The notes beneath the pieces were generated by a model. The model searched no databases and was not told the DNA's origin. It worked only from the letters and a program-made list of their open reading frames with translations. Shown here one piece after another: positions 7,824-12,882 of a stretch of 12,882 nucleotides of DNA (position 1 is the first letter of the stretch; each line of letters starts with the position of its first letter). Position numbers and translations under genes: made by a program. Origin of the DNA: DRVV01 sp038868255 (GTDB taxonomy: Archaea > Thermoproteota > Bathyarchaeia > Bathyarchaeales > Bathycorpusculaceae); assembly GCA_038868255.1 (NCBI GenBank), contig JAWCTJ010000034.1, forward strand, positions 1 to 12,882, read 5' to 3'.

Positions 7824-8738
7824 CTACTTTTTAAAAAGCGATATTCTTCTGCAGTAGGCGCATATTTCAGATGATGAGGGAAAACCGCATTGTTTGCACC
7901 TTGTAAGAGCAGGCTTTGGAAACTCCTTCTCAAGCAGCGGTATTATCTCTAAAAATCTGTTTAGAAGCTGATGTAAGAAGTGGGGGTTATGCTGCACCAT
8001 AGCCTCCAGGGCTTTTCGGTATTTTCTTCCTTCAGTTTCCATCGAGAAGGGGCAGTTCTTCTCCCTGAAGGGAATCTCGTTATATAGGCAATATAGGAGG
8101 TTCTCGTTTTCCGGAGACCGTAGTAGCGGTTTAACTTTGCGTGGCATTGCCTTGGCGAGGGGAGGAAGAACAGGCTTTAACCTAACTAGTTGATCCCAAC
8201 GTCCGTATAGGAAATTTTTGAACATAAAATCCAGGATGTCATTCATGTTGTGTCCCGTTGCTAGAACATTGACGCCATGCTTGTATGCCAGCTCCTCAAA
8301 CACATGTCTTTTTATGGTTCCACATACTGAGCAGATCTTGTTTCCATGGGCGGTTTTCTTGAAATCGTCTACACTGAAGCCTAGTTGGCTTTTAAGGTCG
8401 AAGATGTGCAGATCCACATCCAAACTTTTGGTCAGCGTCTCAACTTTTGTTTGACAATGTGCTGAGTATTCCGGAATGCCCAGGTTTATGTGCAGAGCCT
8501 TAACCTTGAGTTGGGGATAAGCCTGTTTTAAGGCATACAAAAGAGCCATGCTGTCCTTGCCGCCTGAAACAGCGACACCCACCACGTCATTCTCATTAAA
8601 CATGTTAAACTCCTTGACGGTTTTCTTTAATCTTGAAATGTAAAACTTGATGAAGCAGCTAGAGCAGAGGCTTAGCCTAGAATAGGATATGAACACCTCA
8701 GCATTAGCTGAGCTGCACCTTTTACATTTAGCTGGCAT
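7824..8738 (-). CDS. TtuA/Ncs6-family tRNA 2-thiolase, divergent paralogue
   Basis: A PP-loop ATP pyrophosphatase that adenylates a tRNA uridine and replaces its 2-oxygen with sulfur, usually fed by a ubiquitin-like sulfur carrier. Counting from the ATG at 8738 (304 residues): N-terminal zinc finger C5/C8 and C25/C28; P-loop SGGKDS (58-63); CSVC (136-139) and C229 in NCPF, together the expected three-cysteine site for the catalytic [4Fe-4S] cluster; and a C-terminal zinc finger C281/C284 and C293/C296. The segment GHNMND (162-167) differs from the usual GHNLDDE, unlike the second copy at 12236-12882. Position 54 (TtuA) or position 34 (NcsA) of tRNA could be the target; I cannot choose. An in-frame TTG at 8747 is an alternative start. 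A CTAAATA element near 8778-8784 is a plausible box A. Confidence 0.9.
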   Translation of the reverse strand: MPAKCKRCSSANAEVFISYSRLSLCSSCFIKFYISRLKKTVKEFNMFNENDVVGVAVSGGKDSMALLYALKQAYPQLKVKALHINLGIPEYSAHCQTKVETLTKSLDVDLHIFDLKSQLGFSVDDFKKTAHGNKICSVCGTIKRHVFEELAYKHGVNVLATGHNMNDILDFMFKNFLYGRWDQLVRLKPVLPPLAKAMPRKVKPLLRSPENENLLYCLYNEIPFREKNCPFSMETEGRKYRKALEAMVQHNPHFLHQLLNRFLEIIPLLEKEFPKPALTRCKQCGFPSSSEICAYCRRISLFKK

Positions 8739-8850
8739 AGTATCCAACTCTAAGTGATTGTAACAAGTCCGTCACAGGTATTTAGGAAATGAAGTTTGAC
8801 TCTTTTAATTTTACTTTCAAACAATGCCACTAGAATAGCCATAATCATAG

Positions 8851-8876
8851 GCTTAACTATAAACAAGAGGTTAAGC
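8851..8876. repeat. Small inverted repeat (7-bp stem, 12-nt loop)
   Basis: GCTTAAC (8851-8857) is the reverse complement of GTTAAGC (8870-8876), with CTTTT following at 8881. It resembles a weak hairpin terminator read on the plus strand, but no plus-strand gene ends nearby, so its role is unknown. It could be chance in AT-rich DNA. The rest of 8748-9088 shows no gene, tRNA or convincing guide RNA on either strand. Confidence 0.3.
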
Positions 8877-9088
8877 ATACCTTTTAATTGGAAAATACGA
8901 AATATGGACAAATCTATAATAAACCCAGTGGTGAGAGATTAACAATCGAAATCTATGACAGCCCTTTACCTACCCAAAAAGAACAATATAACTGAAATTA
9001 GAGAGAAAGTAACTCAGATTCGGTAACATATGCTAACATCATGAATCTAGAGAAGAATTTTATGCTTTAGTTTTGTTCTTAGCGAAAA

Positions 9089-9175
9089 TTACTTATACCA
9101 ATCAGTTATCGCCTTAACAGCCTCATCAGAATAGCCGTAATTTTTAAGTATCTTCTGAAGTTCCCGCTTGTTCAA
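9089..9175 (-). CDS. Possible 28-codon mini-gene, or the surviving 3' end of a decayed gene
   Basis: The minus strand encodes NKRELQKILKNYGYSDEAV followed by KAITDWYK and a TAA stop at 9089-9091. The peptide is charged and helix-forming, with a Y-G-Y-S turn, and looks like real protein sequence in an otherwise non-coding stretch. A TTG at 9175 with AAGGGG upstream could start a 28-residue product. The frame stays open for 12 further codons upstream (NESLKRTKGFS and the TTG position) without an ATG or GTG, then hits a TAA. CTTTTTAAAAC at 9206-9216 is a possible box A giving a transcript start near 9187, which fits a tiny gene. I do not recognise the family. The alternative is a truncated remnant, but I see no matching upstream coding sequence in the other frames. 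Confidence 0.4.
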   Translation of the reverse strand: MNKRELQKILKNYGYSDEAVKAITDWYK

Positions 9176-9258
9176 GCTAAACCCCTTAGTTCGTTTAAGG
9201 CTTTCGTTTTAAAAAGTATATTTCGAAAGTGGATATATCCATTCAAATTTATGATACA

Positions 9259-9348
9259 TAACAATGTTACATTCTTACTAGGTACATTGTCAAGCATCGT
9301 TTTGGCGCTGATTTGAATTGTAACAGTTAAATGTTATAATGATACATA
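9259..9348. repeat. Paired dyads and 10-nt direct repeat
   Basis: Two TAACA...TGTTA dyads (9259-9269 with a 1-nt centre; 9321-9336 with a 6-nt centre) lie next to two copies of ATGATACATA (9251-9260 and 9339-9348), in mirrored order. This could be a pair of operator half-sites between the minus-strand mini-ORF and the plus-strand hairpin element. The sequence is AT-rich, so chance is a serious alternative. Confidence 0.3.
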
Positions 9349-9354
9349 TTATAC
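9346..9354 (+). promoter_or_regulatory. Putative box A for the inverted-repeat element
   Basis: ATATTATAC is centred about 24-26 nt before the first base of the inverted repeat at 9373. In archaea a transcription start about 26 nt from box A is usual, so this would start an RNA right at the base of the predicted stem. Inference from spacing only. Confidence 0.35.
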
Positions 9355-9372
9355 TCTTTGCATAAAATTTTT

Positions 9373-9482
9373 AGGAGGCTGGGTTGGAAACTAGAAAGGG
9401 CACAGCTAGCCAATTTAAAAACTTTATACCGCTGTCCAATAATGTTTAATCCCCTTCCCCCGTGAAGCCCACCCAGCCTCCT
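9373..9482 (+). ncRNA. Candidate structured non-coding RNA with long terminal stem (class unknown)
   Basis: AGGAGGCTGGGTTGG (9373-9387) pairs with CCCACCCAGCCTCCT (9468-9482) in 14 of 15 positions, closing an 80-nt interior. Inside, AAGGG (9396-9400) can pair with CCCTT (9452-9456) and ACAGC (9402-9406) with GCTGT (9431-9435), so the arms nest into one extended fold. A box A-like element sits at the right distance upstream for a plus-strand transcript starting at the stem, and T-rich stretches follow 9490. I find no SRP RNA helix 8 motif, no 5S rRNA core, no tRNA T-arm, and no C/D or H/ACA boxes. Strand is uncertain: a TTTATA inside the loop (9423-9428) could instead be a promoter. A small mobile-element remnant is another option, but no target-site duplication is visible. 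Confidence 0.4.
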
Positions 9483-9490
9483 CCGCAGGA

Positions 9491-9813
9491 TATTTTCAGC
9501 TAACTTTTCAACATTAATAGCTTAAGCAGAAGGTTGTGTTGGCTGTAAACTATTAACGCTGAAGTCCCTGTTCAAAAGCAGCATACAAAGAGGTAAATGT
9601 TCTTCCAAGCTAGCATGTCTTTGCAGTTTAGACGAACAAACTCTCATTTTGCGTTCCTTTCCTTCCAATTCTTAGTCATTGAATCTCTTAAATCATCCTT
9701 TTTTATAGACCATAATGCATCGAATATTCTAGAATCAACATTTGATAGTCGGATACTGGAAACCACGTATAATAGACAACTTGTCAATGTAGCTTTAGAG
9801 GGCGGTATTGTAG
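9491..9813. other. AT-rich intergenic stretch downstream of rnpB
   Basis: No convincing gene is seen here. It contains TTAATAG (9514-9520) facing CTATTAA (9550-9556), the palindrome GCTTAAGC (9520-9527), and GTGTTGGCTGTAA (9536-9548), which repeats 13 nt of the rnpB 3' strand at 9822-9834. A plus-strand open frame of 97 codons from 9597 runs antisense into rnpB and has no ribosome binding site or recognisable composition. No clear T-run terminator follows rnpB. Confidence 0.5.
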
Positions 9814-10130
9814 GGGCTGGCGTGTTGGCTGTAACCCGCCTTCTGTTTTATGTGGCATTCGGCTTATCGGGCTACCCGCGCCTTGGGTAGAATCCTCATA
9901 GGCGCTTATTTGCCCTTTCCACCTGCAGGACGGCCGTTTCACCGTTTCACACCCAGCATTCTCGACAACTTAGCATGCGTCATTGGCACTTGCTGGGTGG
10001 ACGTTTCGTTTCTGCTCCGTTGCCAAGGCTCTCGCCTTACGCCCTTGCGGGCGTTGCAGTTCTACGCGTGGGCGGAGTTTCCTCAGGCCTCATTATTCGG
10101 CCCGAAAGCCACACGCCAACTCGCCAGCCC
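9814..10130 (-). ncRNA. rnpB: RNase P RNA (archaeal, type A-like)
   Basis: The catalytic RNA of RNase P, which with protein subunits removes the 5' leader of pre-tRNAs. Read on the minus strand, the 5' strand GGGCTGGCGAGTTGGC (from 10130) pairs with GCCAACACGCCAGCCC (ending at 9814) in 15 of 16 positions, forming P1 and fixing both ends at about 317 nt. Conserved region I, GAGGAAACTCCGCCC (10084-10070), and region V, ACAGAAGGCGGGTTA (9846-9832), pair through CCGCC/GGCGG as P4. Two GNRA-capped hairpins follow region I (ACGCCC-GCAA-GGGCGT and AAGGC-GAGA-GCCTT). CACCCAGCA (9999-9991) pairs with TGCTGGGTG (9958-9950) as P12, and GTGAAACGGTGAAACGG follows. The gene is divergent from the Fap7-type kinase gene. 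Four open frames over it are antisense artefacts. Confidence 0.95.
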
Positions 10131-10154
10131 AATTTGATTATGGGGGCGCTTGTG

Positions 10155-10163
10155 ATAAAAGTT
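10155..10163 (-). promoter_or_regulatory. rnpB: Putative box A of rnpB
   Basis: On the minus strand AACTTTTAT lies about 28 nt before the predicted first base of RNase P RNA at 10130, which is the usual archaeal spacing. It sits beside a plus-strand CTTATTATG (10173-10181) that could serve the divergent kinase gene, so the two promoters are nearly back to back. Confidence 0.5.
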
Positions 10164-10218
10164 TTGGAACACCTTATTATGCTCCGGAATCCCTTTATTG
10201 CCTTGGAGCGGGGCAAAC

Positions 10219-10806
10219 ATGTCTAAGAATGTGATTTTGATTACGGGTACGCCATGTGTGGGGAAAACAACTGTAGCAAAAATGGTTGCGGATAGGCTTA
10301 ACGCGGAGTATGTGAATCTGACTGAATTAGCTTTGAATAAGGGCCTTATTCTTTGTAGGGATGAGCAAAGGGACACTTGGATAGTGGATGAGAATAAGAT
10401 GCGAAGCAGGATCCGCAGGATCATAGAGAAAAGTGATAAAGAGAGCGTGGTGGTAGATGGACATTATGCTGTGAGAGTTGTACCTAAGGGTTTAGTCACG
10501 AAGATTATAGTCTTGAGGAGAAATCCTGTGGAGCTGCGGAAGCTTATGGAGGAGCGGGGATATAAAGGCAACAAATTATGGGAGAATCTTGCATCAGAAA
10601 TTCTAGATGTCTGCCTCGGGGAAGCTTTGAACGCTCATGGAACTGGGAAAGTTTGCGAGGTGGATGCTACTGGCAAAAGTGCTGAAGAAGTTGCTGTTGA
10701 GGTCATGGAGGTGCTAAGCGTCCAAGAGAAGTGTCGTATAGGACTAGTTGACTGGTTAGGGGAACTTGAAAGGAAGGGTATCCTTGAGGAATACTTGAGG
10801 ATTTAG
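10219..10806 (+). CDS. Fap7/AK6-type adenylate kinase (ribosome biogenesis NTPase)
   Basis: A 195-residue P-loop protein of the adenylate kinase 6 / Fap7 family, which phosphorylates AMP and, in eukaryotes and archaea, works in late small-subunit maturation with Rps14. Landmarks: Walker A GTPCVGKTT (10-18), an NMP-binding helix region around LTELALNKGLI (34-44), VVVDGHYA (77-84), REC-like RRNP (100-103), and ERGYKGNKLWENLASEILD (112-130), which includes the lid-side Lys and Glu region. The tail GLVDWLGELERKGILEEY (175-192) is an extension beyond the kinase fold. The ATG at 10219 is chosen because the P-loop strand begins directly after it; GGAG lies 10 nt upstream. An in-frame TTG at 10198 would add seven residues. 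It converges on the next gene with only 6 nt between the stops. Confidence 0.9.
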   Translation: MSKNVILITGTPCVGKTTVAKMVADRLNAEYVNLTELALNKGLILCRDEQRDTWIVDENKMRSRIRRIIEKSDKESVVVDGHYAVRVVPKGLVTKIIVLRRNPVELRKLMEERGYKGNKLWENLASEILDVCLGEALNAHGTGKVCEVDATGKSAEEVAVEVMEVLSVQEKCRIGLVDWLGELERKGILEEYLRI

Positions 10807-10812
10807 TGCGCT

Positions 10813-11181
10813 TCATTTTAGGTGCTGCATTATGTCCCTTTTTGTAAGAAGGAGGATTCTCCGTCTATTGGCATAGGCCTTAGCATGATCGCTGAATTTT
10901 TCGCCGATTATTATGGGGTTTGAGAGGCCTACATCCTCAGAAGCCTTATCAATATTTATCGCTACATTAATGCCGACGGTTCTGTCCCAGTCTTTAATCC
11001 AAACTCCCTGTGTAAGATTTCCCTTGTGTATAAGTAGGTCGAAATTTATCGGGGTTCCACGTATTCCCTCAAAGCTTACGTTCTCTTCCACCCTGTAACC
11101 CTTACGGGTAAAGTACTCAATAGCTAACCTTTTCAGGTCTGAGGTGGAAGGATTTTTTTCTTGATTGTTCACAAACACCAC
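10813..11181 (-). CDS. PD-(D/E)XK nuclease-like protein, probably altered active site
   Basis: A 122-residue protein with the outline of a restriction-endonuclease/Holliday-resolvase-like fold: an N-terminal helix (DLKRLAIEYFTRKGYRVEE, 15-33), a strand with INFDLLI (45-51) carrying a candidate metal-binding Asp48, then GVWIKDWDRTVGINV (59-73) and a later FSDHAKAYANRRRILLLT (96-113), typical of Mrr-like proteins. In the classical motif the second strand reads E-x-K; here it is W61-I62-K63, so the catalytic Glu appears to be missing. It may be a non-catalytic DNA-binding relative or use a migrated residue. The start is a GTG (11181); a second GTG follows immediately. It is divergent from the zinc ribbon gene and has no partner methylase, so a restriction system is unlikely. 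Confidence 0.75.
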   Translation of the reverse strand: MVFVNNQEKNPSTSDLKRLAIEYFTRKGYRVEENVSFEGIRGTPINFDLLIHKGNLTQGVWIKDWDRTVGINVAINIDKASEDVGLSNPIIIGEKFSDHAKAYANRRRILLLTKRDIMQHLK

Positions 11182-11239
11182 GACATTAATGGTTATCTAT
11201 TAGATTATGGGGAAAAGTTTTTCGGAGTGGAGCATATTG

Positions 11240-11488
11240 ATGGAGTATCTGATTGTTGTATGCAGCGAATGCGGTGGCTATTTGCTGGCTAAGGGCGGCC
11301 AGAGGACAAGAACTTGCCCATACTGTGGCGTTAAGGTTGTTCTTGCGAAAGCAAGGAAAGTGGCCGTTGTGAACGACGCTGAAACTGCCTCAAGGCTTCT
11401 CAGGAAGTATAAGGCTAAAGAGCGGGCAAAACAGGGTAAGCTAGACTTCGAAAACGTGTTTAAGAAAGGCCATAAGTCCGATGCCTAG
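11240..11488 (+). CDS. Small zinc ribbon protein (DUF1922-like)
   Basis: An 82-residue protein with an N-terminal zinc ribbon: CSEC (8-11) and CPYC (26-29), in the form YLIVVCSECGGYLLAK...RTRTCPYCG, resembling archaeal DUF1922 proteins. The second half is a basic helical tail (AETASRLLRKYKAKERAK, 48-65) that could bind nucleic acid. The function is not known. The ATG at 11240 is chosen because GGAGTGGAG lies at 11224-11232 and the ribbon begins right after it; the ATG at 11207 would add 11 unconserved-looking residues. The last 48 nt overlap the 3' end of the convergent ZIP transporter gene. Confidence 0.82.
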   Translation: MEYLIVVCSECGGYLLAKGGQRTRTCPYCGVKVVLAKARKVAVVNDAETASRLLRKYKAKERAKQGKLDFENVFKKGHKSDA

Positions 11489-12187
11489 GAGTATTAGTGC
11501 TAACTGAACCAGCGACTCGCCGGTTTGAGCTTTTTTATGAAGTTCAGGGATCAGATCCGTGGCAGCTATGTAGATGAAGCCGCCGGCGGCGAAGGGGACA
11601 AGCATAACCTCAAGGCTTTGCAGATAAGCCAGAAAGTAAGTGGCTAATGCACCTATTATCGCAGTTATGGCTGAGATGAAGTTGTAGAACAGCGCCCTTC
11701 TCCTTTCAAGTCCACCGTAGACCAGGATGCCGAAATCTCCTATCTCCTGTGGGATCTCATGGAATATCACTGCAAGCGTCGCCACCAAACCCAATTCGAT
11801 GGAGGTCATGAAGGTTGCGGCTATAACCATGCCATCTATGAAGTTGTGGATGCCGTCGCCGAAGAGGTTTAGATAAACAAACGCGTGTGTTGGACAGCCT
11901 TTTTCGTGGCAGTGGCGCCAATAAAAGAACTTCTCAAGTATGAAGAAGACAACTATTCCGCCGATCACGTACAGGAAAGTTGAGGTTGCGTCGCTTCCTG
12001 AGGATAGGGCTTCCGGTAGCAGGTGTAGGAAAGCCCCGCCTAGAAGAGTACCAGAGGCGAAGCCCACTAGGAGCATGGTTATACGGTTAAGCAGCTTCTC
12101 CCTTAAACCTATAAAGAGTATGCCGATGAAGGCTATGAGGCTTACAATGACCACGGATAACAGAATGGCAATTAAATCATTCATCAT
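11441..12187 (-). CDS. ZIP-family divalent metal transporter
   Basis: A 248-residue membrane protein of the ZIP family, which moves zinc or related divalent metals into the cytoplasm. About eight hydrophobic segments are visible. The metal path residues are in place: HLLPEA (55-60), DGIHNFIDG (111-119) in helix IV and HEIPQE (143-148) in helix V, the binuclear site of the family. The loop between helices III and IV carries HCHEKGCPTH (92-101), a short His/Cys-rich metal-binding segment that may sense or buffer metal. The ATG at 12187 is 25-28 nt from a TAATAAA element near 12211-12217, so the mRNA may be leaderless; ATG at 12184 is an alternative. It follows the partial thiolase gene by 48 nt and its tail overlaps the zinc ribbon gene. 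Confidence 0.92.
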   Translation of the reverse strand: MMNDLIAILLSVVIVSLIAFIGILFIGLREKLLNRITMLLVGFASGTLLGGAFLHLLPEALSSGSDATSTFLYVIGGIVVFFILEKFFYWRHCHEKGCPTHAFVYLNLFGDGIHNFIDGMVIAATFMTSIELGLVATLAVIFHEIPQEIGDFGILVYGGLERRRALFYNFISAITAIIGALATYFLAYLQSLEVMLVPFAAGGFIYIAATDLIPELHKKAQTGESLVQLALILLGIGLMAFLKHVFEV

Positions 12188-12235
12188 CCCCCATGATGAA
12201 GGGAACCAGTTTATTAGAGTATCGGTGTATACAGC

Positions 12236-12882
12236 TCAGGACTTTTCGATTTGTTCCAGAAGTTCACATGCCTTACAAACTTCCTGTGGTGTGGGTTCCC
12301 CGCAGCGGCTGCACTCCTTTAGCTTCTTAATCTCCATCAAGCTTTCAACAGCCGGTCTGATCTTCTCCGCAGAATTGAACAGCGTAAACTTCACGCCCAC
12401 GTGCTTAGCCTCCATTCTATTTAGAAATAGGCGGATGTCACTTCTCATGGCTTCAGAAGCGTATGGGCAAGGGATACTCTGGAACTTTATCCTTTTAACG
12501 TAGGCGAATAAGGCTGTTTCTCTTTCAGGTATCTCGCAGAAGGGCTTTATGCGCCTTACAAGTTTAGGATGAACCTCGTCTGTTACAGGTTTCTCCCGGG
12601 CTATACGCAACGCATCCCCATGAAGCATGTTAAGCAGTATAGTCTGCACCTCATCATCCAGCGTGTGGGCTGTTGCAAGCCTATCTGCATTAACCCTTCG
12701 GGCAACAACGTTTAGGGCCTTTCTACGTAGAACACCACAATACGCACATGATGTCAGCTTGCTGCCACCTGTCCTTTTAATCTTCTGGACAATTTCATCT
12801 AATGTGTATCCATAAAGCTCCTTGAAGGAGATTACATGATGTTCAATGCCTAGCCTTCTGCAGTTTTCCGATGCAATGTTCA
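12236..12882 (-). CDS. Ncs6/TtuA-family tRNA 2-thiolase, canonical paralogue, 5' end missing
   Basis: The C-terminal 214 residues of a second tRNA thiolation enzyme; the start, first zinc finger and P-loop lie beyond the right edge. The frame stays open from 12236 to the edge, passing an internal GTG near 12649 that is not the start. Numbering the visible part: CAYC (45-48) and C138 in IPCPYA form the expected [4Fe-4S] ligand set; AHTLDDEVQT (71-80) is the family's GHNLDDE motif with A for G; and the C-terminal zinc finger is C190/C193 and C202/C205. This fits enzymes that thiolate uridine 34 or 54 of tRNA using a ubiquitin-like sulfur carrier. Compared with the copy at 7824-8738 it keeps the standard LDDE motif, so this is the better candidate for the housekeeping enzyme. 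Confidence 0.9.
   Translation of the reverse strand, partial: NIASENCRRLGIEHHVISFKELYGYTLDEIVQKIKRTGGSKLTSCAYCGVLRRKALNVVARRVNADRLATAHTLDDEVQTILLNMLHGDALRIAREKPVTDEVHPKLVRRIKPFCEIPERETALFAYVKRIKFQSIPCPYASEAMRSDIRLFLNRMEAKHVGVKFTLFNSAEKIRPAVESLMEIKKLKECSRCGEPTPQEVCKACELLEQIEKS

Noticed and set aside
8930..9030. Possible C/D box guide RNA (GTGAGAG and CTGA)
   Set aside because: The C box does not fit the RTGATGA consensus and no paired C'/D' boxes are seen.
9458..9502. Proline-rich 13-codon frame starting GTG at 9461, downstream of a TTTATA box
   Set aside because: Too short to support, and its bases are accounted for by the 3' arm of the inverted repeat.
9597..9890. Plus-strand open frame of 97 codons
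   Set aside because: It runs antisense into rnpB, lacks a ribosome binding site and shows no recognisable protein features.
9850..10424. Several overlapping open frames of 83-113 codons on both strands
   Set aside because: They lie over rnpB or antisense to the Fap7-type kinase; the RNA structure and the P-loop protein explain this DNA.
10813..11181. Restriction-modification system
   Set aside because: No methyltransferase or specificity gene is present nearby and the nuclease-like protein seems to lack the catalytic Glu.

Overview
The window looks like a chromosomal segment of an archaeon, most likely a TACK-type lineage such as Bathyarchaeia, although the lineage is an inference from the protein set. 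The archaeal assignment rests on an archaeal-type alanyl-tRNA synthetase, TiaS (an archaea-only tRNA-Ile2 modification enzyme), an archaeal Tsr3, a Fap7-type adenylate kinase, a fused NAD(P)H-hydrate epimerase/dehydratase, two Ncs6/TtuA-type tRNA thiolases, an archaeal-style RNase P RNA, and box A (TATA-like) elements at about the expected distance from several starts.

Layout. Positions 1-3120 are all minus strand: a macro-domain protein cut by the left edge, a LysE-family exporter, Tsr3, and the NAD(P)HX repair enzyme, whose 3' end overlaps Tsr3. From 3237 the strand switches to plus: a stand-alone RAM (Lrp/AsnC effector) domain protein, TiaS, and AlaRS. A convergent minus-strand TtuA-like thiolase follows (7824-8738). 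Positions 8739-9813 form an AT-rich stretch of about 1.1 kb without a normal gene. It holds a possible 28-codon mini-gene, two related dyads, and a 15-nt inverted repeat enclosing 80 nt that may be an unassigned structured RNA. The RNase P RNA gene (rnpB) lies at about 9814-10130 on the minus strand. It was recognised from its P1, P4 and P12 pairings and conserved core sequences, and it is divergent from the Fap7-type adenylate kinase gene (10219-10806). The right end holds a small PD-(D/E)XK-like protein (minus), a small zinc ribbon protein (plus), a ZIP metal transporter (minus) whose tail overlaps the zinc ribbon gene, and a second Ncs6/TtuA paralogue cut by the right edge.

Functionally this is mostly RNA maturation and translation: Tsr3 and Fap7 act on the small ribosomal subunit, TiaS and the two thiolases modify tRNA, RNase P trims tRNA 5' ends, and AlaRS charges tRNA-Ala. 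Metabolite repair (NAD(P)HX, and probably ADP-ribosyl ester hydrolysis), amino-acid export and metal transport are mixed in. I see no phage, insertion sequence or CRISPR array. The items most worth following up are the inverted-repeat element at 9373-9482, the mini-ORF beside it, and the pairing of a canonical with a divergent thiolase.
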